The notes beneath the pieces are model-generated. The model did not search any database, was not told where the DNA came from, and saw only the letters and a program-made list of their open reading frames with translations. A DNA stretch of 64,000 nt from contig NZ_JYFE01000060.1 in NCBI RefSeq assembly GCF_000877395.1, forward strand, positions 62,001 through 126,000, read 5' to 3'. Shown piece by piece: positions 44,510-54,542 of the stretch (the stretch's first letter is position 1; the number at the start of each line of letters is the position of its first letter). Source of the DNA: Jannaschia aquimarina (GTDB lineage Bacteria > Pseudomonadota > Alphaproteobacteria > Rhodobacterales > Rhodobacteraceae). Made by a program: the position numbers and the translations under genes.

Positions 44510-45625
44510 TCAGTCTTTGCGGCGGGCGGACAGGACGTGCGTCACGAATGGCCGTGACGTCCCATGATCGCGTACTGCTTCGAAACCCGCCGCTTTCAAA
44601 AGCTTGGCGATCTCGTCCGGGCTACGGGCCCGCCCCGTTCCCATCGCGAGCGTGTAGAAGGCGAAATACGCATTGCCCGATCGGTTCGGCGATACTCCGC
44701 CGGTCATGGGTTCGCTTACGACGACTCGGCCGCCGGGCGGCAGGGCGGCACGAATGGCGGAGAGGAGCGCCGCCACCGTCTCGTCCGCATGATCGTAGAG
44801 GACGCGGTTGAGGGTGATCGTATCGGCACCTTTCGGCAGCGGGTCGTCCCTGAAGCTGCCGGCGGTGACGTGCGCCCGGCCCGCCAGTCCTGCATGCGCC
44901 AGCCGTGCCTCTGCCTGCGCGACCACGGCCGGCAGATCGAAGAGGTGCAACCGGGGATGCGGATGCCGCTGCCCGAGGGCGGCCAGGAACGCGCCCGTAC
45001 CACCCCCGACATCCAGCACTTCGGTCGCATCGGACAGGTCGATCCGGGCCAGGGTTTCCTCGGCGACCAGGATCTGGCTGTCGGACATGAGGCGGCTATA
45101 CCGCTCGGCCGTGGCGGGATCCTCCGCGGCCCCCGCCCCGAAGACGTAGGGCCAGAAGCGGCTGAGTTCCGTCTCGCCCCCGCGCAGAAGCGCGAGCGGA
45201 TCGGCCATGTCCCGATAGAGGACGGGGTGATGACGTATCATCCCTTCCAGCCCGGGCACACCCAAGAGAGCCGCGCCGCGCCTTGCGATCCGATAGCCGC
45301 GACGGGCCCGCCGCATCAGACCGAGGGCCACCGCTCCGTCGCAGAGGATCGCGATGCGTCGCGCATCGATGCCCGTGCCGGCGGCCAGATCAGGGGCATC
45401 GGCCGGACCGTCCATCAGCCTGTGCAGCAACTGAAGCTCCACCACGGCGAGCAGGATCTGGGAGTGAACGAATCCCGCGACGAGATCCATAAGCGCATCG
45501 CCGTCGCGTCGCGCCAGTCGTCTGAGCACCGGGATGCGCGCCACACTGGACTGGAACCGGGGCGAGGCGATGAGATGCGCGATAGACCACCCGCGCTTCG
45601 GGGGCGCCGCGTCGGCCAGGGTCAC
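44510..45625 (-). CDS. crtF: Hydroxyneurosporene O-methyltransferase
   Basis: A 371-residue SAM-dependent methyltransferase making the methoxy group of spheroidene. It has an N-terminal dimerisation/winged-helix part and SAM motif VLDVGGGTGAFLAALGQR in the C-terminal half, followed by GADTITLNRVLYDH. GTG 45625 overlaps the crtE stop (GTGA). Transcription may read on into bchC. Confidence 0.95.
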   Translation of the reverse strand: MTLADAAPPKRGWSIAHLIASPRFQSSVARIPVLRRLARRDGDALMDLVAGFVHSQILLAVVELQLLHRLMDGPADAPDLAAGTGIDARRIAILCDGAVALGLMRRARRGYRIARRGAALLGVPGLEGMIRHHPVLYRDMADPLALLRGGETELSRFWPYVFGAGAAEDPATAERYSRLMSDSQILVAEETLARIDLSDATEVLDVGGGTGAFLAALGQRHPHPRLHLFDLPAVVAQAEARLAHAGLAGRAHVTAGSFRDDPLPKGADTITLNRVLYDHADETVAALLSAIRAALPPGGRVVVSEPMTGGVSPNRSGNAYFAFYTLAMGTGRARSPDEIAKLLKAAGFEAVRDHGTSRPFVTHVLSARRKD

Positions 45626-46482
45626 TCGGCCGGCGTCCTGTGATGGACGGGGGTCAGCCGTTCCGCCGTCTTCCGGACCATTGCCGCCAGCATCGCCTCG
45701 CCCGGACAGGCGGGAATAGAGGCGATGGCTCCCGACAGGATGTCCTCCAGCCGGCGGATGGCACCCGGAATGCCAAGCTGCCCGACGGCCGACGGGCGGT
45801 CGTGCAGGGCATCCTGCCCCATGGGCTTGCCGGTCTGCATCTCGGTCTGTGTCGCGTCCAGCAGGTCGTCGGCAACCTGGAACGCCTCGCCGATCCGCGC
45901 GCCGAGTTCCGTCCACGGCTCGGGGTCATGGCCGGCGGCGATCGCGCCCATGCGGGTCGCGGCGGTGAAGAGCGCCCCGGTCTTGGCCCGGTGGTAGGTC
46001 GCGAGGTCAATCTCATCCTCGCTCTCCCAACCCTGACCGGCACAGATCCCATGGGGCATACCCGTGAAGCGCGCGAGTTCGGCGACCAGGGGCAGACCTC
46101 GGGCGGGCGTCGCCCGGGACAGTTCCTCGAAGGCGAGGATGATCAGGCTGTCGCCGGCCAGCACCGCCAGCGGCTCTGAATAAGCGCGGTGCACGGTGAG
46201 CTTTCCACGCCGGATCGCGGCGTCGTCGAAACAGGGCAGATCGTCATGGACCAGCGATGCGCAGTGGATCAGCTCGATCGCCGCGGCGGCCCGGTCGGCC
46301 GTTCCGGGATCGTCATCCCCGCAGGCAAGCGCGACCGAAAGCGAGATCGTCGGGCGAATTCGGGCCCCACCGGGCTTGACCGCATGGTGCAGAGCGGAGG
46401 TCAGGCGGGGCGGCGGGGCGCCACCTCCGGCCCGGGCCAATGCGCCGTCGATGGCGCTTTCGATCCGGAATGTCAGCGGCAT
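45622..46482 (-). CDS. crtE: Geranylgeranyl diphosphate synthase
   Basis: A 286-residue prenyl synthase supplying GGPP for carotenoids and the bacteriochlorophyll tail. The first Asp-rich motif is HDDLPCFDD (CASLVHDDLPCFDDAAIRRG) and the second is FQVADDLLDAT. The ATG is divergent from crtD across two PpsR operators. Confidence 0.96.
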   Translation of the reverse strand: MPLTFRIESAIDGALARAGGGAPPPRLTSALHHAVKPGGARIRPTISLSVALACGDDDPGTADRAAAAIELIHCASLVHDDLPCFDDAAIRRGKLTVHRAYSEPLAVLAGDSLIILAFEELSRATPARGLPLVAELARFTGMPHGICAGQGWESEDEIDLATYHRAKTGALFTAATRMGAIAAGHDPEPWTELGARIGEAFQVADDLLDATQTEMQTGKPMGQDALHDRPSAVGQLGIPGAIRRLEDILSGAIASIPACPGEAMLAAMVRKTAERLTPVHHRTPAE

Positions 46483-46501
46483 TCGCCCTCCGATCCGTGT
46501 A

Positions 46502-46519
46502 TGTCATTGATAAATTACA
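46502..46519. promoter_or_regulatory. PpsR/CrtJ operator, crtE side
   Basis: Perfect TGT-N12-ACA palindrome, 20 bases upstream of the crtE ATG and 23 bases (start to start) from the next site. Confidence 0.82.
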
Positions 46520-46524
46520 CGCGG

Positions 46525-46542
46525 TGTATAGTCTGGTTGACA
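46525..46542. promoter_or_regulatory. PpsR/CrtJ operator, crtD side
   Basis: Perfect TGT-N12-ACA palindrome ending in TTGACA (46537-46542), a candidate crtD -35. Spacing to its partner is the shortest of the pairs here. Confidence 0.82.
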
Positions 46543-46572
46543 GTTGGGGTGTCTGTCAACACTGAGAGGGTC

Positions 46573-48132
46573 ATGGACGAGGTCGTCGTCATCGGAGCCG
46601 GGGTCGGTGGCTTGGCCGCCGCGATGCGGCTCAGCACGGCGGGCCTGCGCGTCACGGTCCTGGATCGCCACCCGGCGCCCGGCGGAAAGATGCGCGTCGT
46701 CGACAGCCTTGCCGGCCCGATCGACGCAGGTCCGACAGTGCTGACACTCCGGCACTTCTTCGAATCGATCTTCGAGGCCTGCGGCACGTCCCTCGATGCG
46801 CATGTCACACTGCGGCCGCTCGAAATCCTCGCGCGGCACCATTGGCAGGACGGATCTTCGCTGGATCTCTATGCGGATTACGACCGCTCCCGCGATGCCA
46901 TCGCCGCGTTCGCCGGTGCCGAAGCCGCGCGCCAGTTCGCCGCCTTCCACCGCAACGCCGCCGGCCTGTTCCGCGCATTCGAAGCCCCGATGATGCGCGC
47001 CGCCGAACCGTCGCAATTGGGCGCGGGTCTGTCGGTGGCCCGCCGGCCGTGGCTGGTACCGTCCCTGACGCCGGGGCGCAGCATGGCGACCGCGTTGCGA
47101 ACCCGGTTCCGGGACAAGCGATTGCGCCAGCTCTTCGGCCGCTACGCGACCTATGTCGGCGGCTACCCAGCGGCCACCCCCGCCCTCCTGTCCCTTATCT
47201 GGTATGCGGAATCCCAAGGCGTCTGGACCGTCGATGGCGGCATGCACGCGCTGGCTCAGGCCATGCAGGGCATTGCGGAACGGGCGGGTGCGGGGTTCCG
47301 CCTCGGGACCGCGGCAGAAAGCGTCGTGACGGAAGGCGGGCGCGTCACCGGCGTGCGGACTGCCGATGGGGTGATTCCGGCCGATGCGGTACTCTTCAAT
47401 GGCGACCCGAAGGCCCTGCGGGATGGCCGGCTGGGCGCGGATCTCGTGTCGGTCGTCCCTCAGGCCGCAGTCGCACGGCGCAGCCTGTCCGCCTATGTCT
47501 GGACGTTCGCCGCCCGACCGACCGCTCTGCAGCCCCACCGCCATTCCGTCTTCTTCGCCGCCGATCCGCAGGCGGAGTTCGATGATATCGCAGCCGGGCG
47601 CATGCCGAGTGACCCGACGCTTTACATCCACGCTCAGGACCGTGCCGAAGCCGCATCCCCGGAGGGGGCGGAGCGGTTCGAGATCATCGTGAACGGCCCC
47701 CCACGCCAGAACACGACACCGGACCCCGAGGAGGCCCGCCAATGCCGGAAGATCACGTTCGACATGCTGGACCGGATGGGACTGAGCTTCGATACCAGGC
47801 CGGAAGTGACGGCGTTGACGGCGCCGGAGGATTTCAACCGGATGTTCCCGGGATCGGACGGATCACTCTACGGGCTATCCCCCAACGGCCTGATGTCGGC
47901 GTTCCGTCGTCCGAGGGCGCGGACGGCGCTTCCGGGCCTGTACCTCTGCGGGGGCGGGGCGCATCCGGGGGCCGGGATTCCGATGGCGTCCACGTCAGGT
48001 CTGCACGCGGCCGAGGCGATCATGCAGGACCTCGCTTCGACCTCGCCGTCCCGCCGGACGGCTATGCCTGGTGGTATGTCGACGGCATCTCGGATGACGG
48101 CGAACGGGCGATCTCGATCATCGCATTCATAG
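46573..48132 (+). CDS. crtD: Hydroxyneurosporene/methoxyneurosporene desaturase
   Basis: A 519-residue FAD desaturase of the CrtI family acting at C-3,4. FAD motif GAGVGG is at residues 8-13, and the C-terminal block GGGAHPGAGIPMASTSG is intact near residue 460. Family members end soon after AAEAIM; here the frame runs about 30 residues further, through sequence that also encodes the start of crtC, so the tail ([14 protein letters not shown] and on) is probably not conserved. GAGAGGG precedes the ATG. Confidence 0.95.
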   Translation: MDEVVVIGAGVGGLAAAMRLSTAGLRVTVLDRHPAPGGKMRVVDSLAGPIDAGPTVLTLRHFFESIFEACGTSLDAHVTLRPLEILARHHWQDGSSLDLYADYDRSRDAIAAFAGAEAARQFAAFHRNAAGLFRAFEAPMMRAAEPSQLGAGLSVARRPWLVPSLTPGRSMATALRTRFRDKRLRQLFGRYATYVGGYPAATPALLSLIWYAESQGVWTVDGGMHALAQAMQGIAERAGAGFRLGTAAESVVTEGGRVTGVRTADGVIPADAVLFNGDPKALRDGRLGADLVSVVPQAAVARRSLSAYVWTFAARPTALQPHRHSVFFAADPQAEFDDIAAGRMPSDPTLYIHAQDRAEAASPEGAERFEIIVNGPPRQNTTPDPEEARQCRKITFDMLDRMGLSFDTRPEVTALTAPEDFNRMFPGSDGSLYGLSPNGLMSAFRRPRARTALPGLYLCGGGAHPGAGIPMASTSGLHAAEAIMQDLASTSPSRRTAMPGGMSTASRMTANGRSRSSHS

Positions 48133-48959
48133 GATCGGTCTTCTCGCCCTGGTATCGGTGGAGCGGGCGGCGAGATCCCGAGAACAACGTCTGCATCAAC
48201 GTCGTCACCTACGGGCGGGGCGGCCGCTGGTGCATGACCGACCGCGGGCGCGCGGCCCTGCGGCAGAGCGCCGAACGGCTGGAGGTCGGGCCGTCCTCTC
48301 TGCACTGGGAGGGGGACCGGCTGGTCATCGACATCGACGAGCTCTCCACGCCCCATGCGCAGCGGCTCGCCGGCCGGATCACGCTCACGCCGTCGGGGAT
48401 ATCGCCTGTCGAGGTCCCGCTGACAGCGGACGGCGCCCATGTCTGGCGTCCGGTCGCTCCGGTTGCGGATATCGAGGTGGACCTCAACCGGCCCGGCTGG
48501 CGCTGGTCCGGTCATGGCTATCTGGACAGCAACTTCGGGACCCGCGCCCTGGAAGCCGATTTCTCCTATTGGACCTGGGGGCGCTTTCCCACACCGGACG
48601 GCGCGGCCGCGTTCTACGATGCGGTTCGCCGCGACGGCTCCGAGCTGTCGGTCGCCTTGCGGTTCGGAGCCGACGGATCGGCCGAGGCGGTCGAACCTCC
48701 GCCGAAGGCCTCGTTCCGCCGGCCGGGCTGGATGGTCCGGCGCGAGACACGGTGCGACGCGGGCCACCGCCCGAGACAGGTGAAGGCGATGCTGGATGCT
48801 CCGTTCTACAACCGGTGCATCGTGGAAACGGTGATCGACGGGCACCGCACGGCCGGCGTGCATGAGTCGCTGGATCTCGACCGGTTCCGTGGCCCCTGGC
48901 TCATGCCGATGCTCGCCGTCCGGGTCCCGCGGCGTGCGGGGTGGCGCTGGCCCGATTGA
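48030..48959 (+). CDS. crtC: Hydroxyneurosporene synthase (carotenoid 1,2-hydratase), start codon unresolved
   Basis: The family N-terminus [20 protein letters not shown] and [14 protein letters not shown] are encoded from 48033, followed by the full hydratase to 48959 (about 309 residues). No ATG, GTG, TTG or CTG in this frame lies near 48030; the nearest in-frame ATG is at 47742 and would add about 96 residues that are merely crtD read out of frame. Translation may need an unusual start, re-initiation or frameshifting from crtD, or there may be an indel. The coordinate is set just before the conserved region. It overlaps the crtD tail by about 100 bases. Confidence 0.85.
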   Translation, partial: PRFDLAVPPDGYAWWYVDGISDDGERAISIIAFIGSVFSPWYRWSGRRDPENNVCINVVTYGRGGRWCMTDRGRAALRQSAERLEVGPSSLHWEGDRLVIDIDELSTPHAQRLAGRITLTPSGISPVEVPLTADGAHVWRPVAPVADIEVDLNRPGWRWSGHGYLDSNFGTRALEADFSYWTWGRFPTPDGAAAFYDAVRRDGSELSVALRFGADGSAEAVEPPPKASFRRPGWMVRRETRCDAGHRPRQVKAMLDAPFYNRCIVETVIDGHRTAGVHESLDLDRFRGPWLMPMLAVRVPRRAGWRWPD

Positions 48960-48993
48960 CGGCCCATATGCCCCCGGACAGGAGGCCCGACCC

Positions 48994-49551
48994 ATGAGCG
49001 AACATCCCGGCTGGCACGGAACCACCATCGTCGCGGTCAAGCGCGGCGGGCACGTCTGCGTGGCGGGCGACGGGCAGGTGACCCAGGGACAGGCCACGGT
49101 GATGAAGGGAAATGCCCGGAAGGTCCGCCGGCTGTCCCCCGGTGGCCACGACGTGGTGGCGGGGTTCGCGGGCTCCACGGCCGACGCGTTCACCTTGCTC
49201 GAACGGCTCGAAGCCAAGCTCGAAGCGACACCCGGACAGCTTGCCCGGGCCTGCGTGGATCTGGCCAAGGACTGGCGCACGGACAAGTACCTCCAGAAGT
49301 TGGAGGCGATGCTGATCGTGACGGATGGGGATACGCTGCTCGTCGTGACCGGAGCCGGCGACGTGCTGGAGCCTGAACACGACGTCGCCGCCATCGGGTC
49401 CGGAGGCAACTTCGCCCTCGCCGCCGCGCGTGGCCTCATGGAAACGGACGGCGATGCCGAGGCCATCGCCCGCGGGGCGATGGCTATCGCCGCAGAGATC
49501 TGCGTCTACACGAACGGCAATCTGACGGTGGAGACGATCGGCCGCTCCTGA
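48994..49551 (+). CDS. hslV: ATP-dependent protease peptidase subunit HslV
   Basis: A 185-residue proteasome-beta-type threonine peptidase. The catalytic N-terminal Thr is in GTTIVAVK, so nine leading residues (MSEHPGWHG) must be removed. [20 protein letters not shown] and the C-terminal [16 protein letters not shown] match HslV. CAGGAGG precedes the ATG. HslV normally pairs with the unfoldase HslU encoded next to it; no hslU follows here. Confidence 0.96.
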   Translation: MSEHPGWHGTTIVAVKRGGHVCVAGDGQVTQGQATVMKGNARKVRRLSPGGHDVVAGFAGSTADAFTLLERLEAKLEATPGQLARACVDLAKDWRTDKYLQKLEAMLIVTDGDTLLVVTGAGDVLEPEHDVAAIGSGGNFALAAARGLMETDGDAEAIARGAMAIAAEICVYTNGNLTVETIGRS

Positions 49552-49593
49552 GGATTCATCACGGGTTAAGGCTTGGCCCCTAGACGGTGCGGG

Positions 49594-49905
49594 ATGATCA
49601 CGCGCCGCGCCTCCGGGGATTTCGTCGGACTTTTACTCATTCTGACCACGGTCCTGACCGCGCCCCTCCTGTCGCTCGCCGCGATGCCCCCTCGGGGGGG
49701 ACCGGTCCTGGTGATCGTCGCGCCTTGGGATAATCCCGATACTGTCGTCAGTCTGGCTGGGGGGCGCCCGGTCCTTCCCGTTCCGGCACTCATGGCAACG
49801 CTTGCGACGGGTGACGACGGCTTCGGTCGCCGGGCCGTTCAGCAGGGCGCGTGGATAGTGGCGGATGGCGGATGGCTCGCTGCGATCTGCGGCGCGGGGT
49901 CCTGA
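49594..49905 (+). CDS. Small uncharacterised membrane protein
   Basis: A 103-residue protein with an N-terminal hydrophobic helix (FVGLLLILTTVLTAPLLSLA, residues about 10-29) and a Gly/Val-rich rest with PVLVIVAPWDNPDTVVSLAG. It resembles no family I can name. It may be translated with the chemoreceptor gene that begins 4 bases after its stop. No clear ribosome-binding site is seen; codon use and its fit between neighbours suggest it is real. Confidence 0.6.
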   Translation: MITRRASGDFVGLLLILTTVLTAPLLSLAAMPPRGGPVLVIVAPWDNPDTVVSLAGGRPVLPVPALMATLATGDDGFGRRAVQQGAWIVADGGWLAAICGAGS

Positions 49906-49908
49906 CGG

Positions 49909-51633
49909 TTGGATCATCTCGACGCGATCCGATCCGCCCGCAATCGCGCGGCATGGGGTCTCGCGTTGCTCTGCTGGCCGCTTGCTGTGGCGAACGGACT
50001 GACCGCCTTCTTGGCTGGCAACGGCCCGTTGCCAATTCTGGCCTTTGCCGGTCTCCTCGCCGGGCTCGCCGTCTGGGGGGCGCGGTTGACCTCGCCGACG
50101 GGCCACATGCTCGTCGCATATGGCGTGATTGGGCAGGCGATGGCCTTCACGGCCGCGCTTGCGGGTCATCCATGGCAGTCGGACAGTCATATGCTGTTCT
50201 TCGCGCTGCTCGCGGCGATGATGGGGATGGGGACGCGCAGGCCGATCGTCGTGGCGGCCTCTGCCATCATCGCCCACCATCTCAGCCTGACCTTCGTTGC
50301 GCCCGCGCTCGTCTATCCCTCCGGCGAGTTCGCTCCGAATGTCGGGCGGACGATCATGCATGCCGTGATCGTCGCAATGGAAACGGCGGCCCTTCTGATC
50401 GCCGTCACCCGCCGGCACACGCTCGACCTCGCGGTCGCCGAGACGTCCCGAAACCTAGAAGCCGCCCTTTCGCAGAGCGAGCAGGCGGAAAAGGAAGCGC
50501 AGCAAGGACGCGAAGATGCCGAACGCGCCCGCGATGAGGCACAGGAAGCGACGGCCGCTGCCAAGGCCGCGCATGATCTGGCCGAGGGGGAGTCGAAGCG
50601 CGCACAAGAAGCCGATGACGCTGCACATGCGATCGCCCTGCGCGAAGCCGCCGCATTGGCCGAACTCAGCGTTTTGCGCGAGAGGGTGGTCATGGTGCTG
50701 AGCGAGGCACTCGAACGCCTTGCCGCCCGGGACTTGACGCACAGCCTGGACCTTTCGTTTTCGGACGACCATCGCGAACTTCAGGTGGACTACGACGCCG
50801 CGACCGGTGCCCTGCGCGACGCAATCGCCTCTGTCGCCACGGCATCGCACAGGATCCATGAGGATCTCGGCAGCATCGACACCGCTCTGAGAGACCTTAC
50901 CCGGCGGTTCCATGATCAAAGCGAAACCCTCACGCAGACCGCCAGGGGCGTGAGTGCAGTCGCAGGCCAGGTTCGCGGTGCTGCCGAGAATGCGCGCCGG
51001 ACGGACCAGATCGTGACCGCCGCGGAGGCGGCGACGCGAACGACCGGCGAACTCGCGACCGACGCGGTCGACGCCATGACCGGCATCGAGGCGGCCTCTC
51101 ATCAGATTGCTGGCATCGCGGAACTGATCGAGGACGTCGCGGCCCAGACGAACCTGCTCTCCCTCAACGCAAGGATCGAAGCCGCGAGGGCGGGCGAGGC
51201 GGGACGTGGCTTCGCCGTCGTCGCTGCGGAAGTCGGGAATCTGGCCAAACGCATCGCGCAAGCGGCGTCGGAGATCACCGACCTTGCCGAAGACAATGAC
51301 GCACGCGTCGCCACCGGAACGGTTTGCGTTCGCAACATGTCCGAGGCGGCCTCCCGCACGATCGGTGATATGGAACGCGCGCGGAGCGTCGTCTCAGGGA
51401 TCGTTGCGACGGCTCTCAACGTCTCCACCAAGCTGGACGAGGCGGAACACGCCATGGAAGCGCTCGATGGCCTGACTGCCGAAAATCTCGGGATGGTCGA
51501 GAGCGCTTGCAGCACCGGACAAGTCCTGCGGGAGGGGGCGCTTGCTCTGAAGCAATCGGTCGGGACCTTCCGGATCGCCCCACCCCAGAACGACGCAGAG
51601 GCGGAACCCATCAGGAACTCGCGCGCATCCTGA
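49909..51633 (+). CDS. Methyl-accepting chemotaxis protein with integral-membrane sensor
   Basis: A 574-residue receptor. Residues 1-165 hold about six membrane helices with [20 protein letters not shown] and [19 protein letters not shown], a known transmembrane sensor type lacking a large periplasmic domain. A long Ala/Glu coiled coil (about 175-250) leads to the signalling domain, with tip [20 protein letters not shown] then [17 protein letters not shown] near residues 408-445. Gly stands where most receptors have Arg in EVRxLA. TTG start, weak ribosome-binding site. The ligand is unknown. Confidence 0.9.
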   Translation: MDHLDAIRSARNRAAWGLALLCWPLAVANGLTAFLAGNGPLPILAFAGLLAGLAVWGARLTSPTGHMLVAYGVIGQAMAFTAALAGHPWQSDSHMLFFALLAAMMGMGTRRPIVVAASAIIAHHLSLTFVAPALVYPSGEFAPNVGRTIMHAVIVAMETAALLIAVTRRHTLDLAVAETSRNLEAALSQSEQAEKEAQQGREDAERARDEAQEATAAAKAAHDLAEGESKRAQEADDAAHAIALREAAALAELSVLRERVVMVLSEALERLAARDLTHSLDLSFSDDHRELQVDYDAATGALRDAIASVATASHRIHEDLGSIDTALRDLTRRFHDQSETLTQTARGVSAVAGQVRGAAENARRTDQIVTAAEAATRTTGELATDAVDAMTGIEAASHQIAGIAELIEDVAAQTNLLSLNARIEAARAGEAGRGFAVVAAEVGNLAKRIAQAASEITDLAEDNDARVATGTVCVRNMSEAASRTIGDMERARSVVSGIVATALNVSTKLDEAEHAMEALDGLTAENLGMVESACSTGQVLREGALALKQSVGTFRIAPPQNDAEAEPIRNSRAS

Positions 51634-51775
51634 GATCAGCCGGCCCGCCGGACGGGAGGATTCCCATCACCGGAATTCGGGAAACGACGAAATGGACCGG
51701 CCCCTTCGATCGGACCGGTCCGAGAGATGCCTCGCCATCGGTTCGGACCGGGGAAGGACCCCGATCCGGACAGGA
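51634..51775. other. Convergent gap with GC inverted repeats
   Basis: No gene seen. It holds GACCGG...CCGGTC near 51698-51724 and further CCGG/GATCCGGA-type repeats, which could end the convergent chemoreceptor and monooxygenase transcripts; no T-run terminator is evident. Confidence 0.35.
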
Positions 51776-53569
51776 TCACGACAGGTGGTGCACCTCCTGC
51801 AGACCGTAGACCGGCGTATCGATCCCGGCCTCCCGCGCTTTCAGTTGCAGCGCGAGGAACTGCGAATAATGCCGCGACTGGTGCAGGTTGCCGCCGTGGA
51901 ACCACAGCCCCTCCTGCTGGGTCGGCTTCCACATGTTGCGGAGCTCACCCTCCCACGGGCCGGGGTCCTTCGTCGTGTCGGAGCCGAGGCCCCAGACCTT
52001 GCCGACCTTGTCCGCAACATCCTGGCTGATCAATTGCGCCGCCCAGCCGTTCATCGAGCCATAGCCCGTCGCCAGGACGATCACGTCGGCCTCCAGCTCG
52101 GTGCCGTCATCCAGCTTGAGGCCGGTCTCGGTAATCTCTGTCACCTGACCGTGGGCCAGCTTGATCTTGCCGTCGGCGACAAGCTCCGACGCGCCGACGT
52201 CGATGTAGTAACCTGACCCCCGGCGGAGATACTTCATGAAGAGCCCGGTCTCGTCGTCGCCGAAATCCAGCTTGAACCCCGCCTTCTCCAACCGCTCGTA
52301 GAAGTCCTTGTCCCGCTCCTTCTGGCCGTCCGCGACGGCCTTCTGAACGGACGGCAACATGGCGTAAGGGATCGAAGCGAAGATCAGGTCGGCGGTATCG
52401 GTGTCGATCCCGTTGGCAACGGCCTCTTCGGAATAGAGCCCGCCCAGCGCCAGATCCATCAGCGTCTCGGACCGAGAGATATGGGTGGAGGACCGCTGCA
52501 CCATCGTGACGTCAGACCCCGCCTCGTAGAGCGCGGCCGAGATGTCATGGGCCGAGTTGTTCGATCCGACCACGACCACCTTCTTTCCGGCATAGGTATC
52601 AGGCCCCGGATGCTGGCTGGAATGATGGATGTCGCCCTTGAACCGGTCCATGCCGGGAAGGTCCGGGATGTTGGGAATACCGGACATGCCCGTGGCCAGC
52701 ACCAGATGCTTGGGCGTCAGGGTCATGGCCTCGCCGTCACGGTCGATCTCCACGACCCAATGGTCGGCCTTCTCGTCATAGCGGGCGGATCTGGCCTCGG
52801 TTCGCGCCCAGTAGGGCAACTCCATCACCTTGACGTAGCTTTCCAGCCAATCGCCCAGCTTGTCCTTGGGCGCGAAGACGGGCCAATGGTCGGGGAACGG
52901 GATGTAGGGCAGATGGTCATACCAGACCGGATCGTGCAGGCAGAGCGACTTGTACCGCCGCCGCCAGCTATCGCCCGCCCGGTCGTTCTTCTCGATCACG
53001 ACATGGGGCACCTCCAACCGGCGCAGACGGGCGCTGAGCGCGATACCGCCCTGTCCGCCCCCGACGATGACCACGAAGGGCTGTTCTTCCCGGCCAAGCC
53101 GCGCCTGTTCGTCGGCGCGCCGTTCGGACCAGGTCTTGCGGCCCGGATGACTGCCATGCTCCACGCCCGGTTCGCGTGTCGGACCGCGTTTCTCTTCGTA
53201 GCCCTTCAGTTCCTGCGCCGTGGTCAGCAGCGTGATCGCCCCATCGGGACCCAGTCGAAGATGGCCCTTGCCCCGCGCGACCTCGGTCTCGAAGGTCAGC
53301 CAGGCCTCGGCGGTTCCATCGGCTTCGGTCACATCGCCGTCGATCTGCCAGTTCCTCGGGCGGGCGTGATCGCGGGTCGCGCCCACCATGTCGGCGATGG
53401 CATCGCGCCCTTCCATCGTGCGGATGTTCCAGGTCAGCGCGATCAGGTCGCGCCAATAGCAGGTCGGCGCGAAGAGCTGGGCCACCTGATCCGGCGACCC
53501 GTTCTCGAGCGCATCGGCGAACTTGGCAAGCCAGGTCGAGACCCGGCCCTGCGGCGAAGCGATATCCAT
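51776..53569 (-). CDS. Flavin-containing monooxygenase with N-terminal NTF2-like domain
   Basis: A 597-residue FAD/NADPH oxygenase. Residues 1-125 look like an NTF2/SnoaL-type domain (WLAKFADALENGSPDQVAQL, FAPTCYWRDLIALTWNI). The FAD motif GGGQGG is at 170-175, an FMO-like FKGDIHHSSQHPG fingerprint near 314, and the NADPH motif VVVVGSNNSAHD near 335. ATG 53569 follows GGAGGAG; a start 15 bases upstream is possible. The substrate is unknown. It is transcribed alone. Confidence 0.88.
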   Translation of the reverse strand: MDIASPQGRVSTWLAKFADALENGSPDQVAQLFAPTCYWRDLIALTWNIRTMEGRDAIADMVGATRDHARPRNWQIDGDVTEADGTAEAWLTFETEVARGKGHLRLGPDGAITLLTTAQELKGYEEKRGPTREPGVEHGSHPGRKTWSERRADEQARLGREEQPFVVIVGGGQGGIALSARLRRLEVPHVVIEKNDRAGDSWRRRYKSLCLHDPVWYDHLPYIPFPDHWPVFAPKDKLGDWLESYVKVMELPYWARTEARSARYDEKADHWVVEIDRDGEAMTLTPKHLVLATGMSGIPNIPDLPGMDRFKGDIHHSSQHPGPDTYAGKKVVVVGSNNSAHDISAALYEAGSDVTMVQRSSTHISRSETLMDLALGGLYSEEAVANGIDTDTADLIFASIPYAMLPSVQKAVADGQKERDKDFYERLEKAGFKLDFGDDETGLFMKYLRRGSGYYIDVGASELVADGKIKLAHGQVTEITETGLKLDDGTELEADVIVLATGYGSMNGWAAQLISQDVADKVGKVWGLGSDTTKDPGPWEGELRNMWKPTQQEGLWFHGGNLHQSRHYSQFLALQLKAREAGIDTPVYGLQEVHHLS

Positions 53570-53678
53570 GTCGTCTCCTCCCAAAGACGGACCCCTTCCC
53601 CAAGCGGTCGGCCTCTCCTCCCGGAGGGTGACGGGTCGATGCTAGCAATGACGGCTCGACCTGCCAATCGGCCGGTTC

Positions 53679-54542
53679 CTAGTCGCCCGGTTGCCACAGA
53701 CCATATTGGATCGCCTTGTTGCGAAGAAACGGAAGGCCACGCTCCAGAACCACGTCGCGGCTTTCGGCGACCGGGCGCCAGACGGCAAGGCCGTGCGCGA
53801 TCTCGGGAGGCATGTCGATGAAGCTCTCCATCGCGAGCCCGCCCTCGAAGCCGATCGCGGCCAGGGCGCCATAGACCTCGTCCCACCGGACATTCCCGGC
53901 CCCCGGTGTCCCCCGGTCGGACTCCGAGAGATGAATATAGGCCAGATGCTCTCGGGCCTCGAGGATCCCGAGCGCCATACCGCGCTCCTCGATATTCATG
54001 TGATAGGTGTCGAGGTGAAGGAAAAGGTTCGGCGCTCCGACCCGCTCGATCATTTCGACGCCTTGGCGCGCCGTGTTCAGAAGATGGGTCTCGTATCGGT
54101 TCACCGGCTCGATGCCGAAGCGCATGTCCAGCTTGGCCGCGTGGGCCGCCGCCGCATCCAGGGTGCGGGCAGCGTTATCCAGTTCGACCGCGGTCGGGGG
54201 GGCGCCGGTCGTCTCGCCGATGCCGCCGAAGGTCACGCCGGACAGGGCCTCGGCCCCCATCGCATGGGCCACGTCCAATGCATTCGTCAGGAAAGCGACC
54301 GCCCCCTCGGGTCCATGACGCGAGGGCCAGACCGCTTGGGGCAGACCGAGAGAGCAGACCGCCCGAAGTCCGGCCTTCTGCAGCAGGCCACGAGAATGGG
54401 CCGGATCGACGTTATCCGGCGACAAGAGCGCGATCTCGATGAAGTCGAAGCCGTGATCAACGGCCGCCGCGACGGCACGTTCGGCGCCCGCCCGATCCCA
54501 GGACATGGTCCACATGCTCGTATGAACGCCGAAGCCCTTCAT
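53679..54542 (-). CDS. D-tagatose/D-psicose 3-epimerase-family TIM-barrel ketose epimerase
   Basis: A 287-residue protein with family motifs GIEPVNRYETHLLNT, HLDTYHMNIEE, IHLSESDRGTPGAGNV and AMESF. The metal ligands fall at E145, D178, H204 and E239, spacings 33, 26 and 35, matching the four metal-binding residues of characterised ketose 3-epimerases. It should interconvert C3 epimers of ketoses. Its start overlaps the SorC regulator stop (ATGA), and it lies beside the kinase/cleavage operon, so it probably acts on the same substrate. Confidence 0.88.
   Translation of the reverse strand: MKGFGVHTSMWTMSWDRAGAERAVAAAVDHGFDFIEIALLSPDNVDPAHSRGLLQKAGLRAVCSLGLPQAVWPSRHGPEGAVAFLTNALDVAHAMGAEALSGVTFGGIGETTGAPPTAVELDNAARTLDAAAAHAAKLDMRFGIEPVNRYETHLLNTARQGVEMIERVGAPNLFLHLDTYHMNIEERGMALGILEAREHLAYIHLSESDRGTPGAGNVRWDEVYGALAAIGFEGGLAMESFIDMPPEIAHGLAVWRPVAESRDVVLERGLPFLRNKAIQYGLWQPGD

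Noticed and set aside
47742-48029. N-terminal extension of crtC to ATG 47742
   Set aside because: The added residues are low-complexity out-of-frame crtD translation, not like CrtC.
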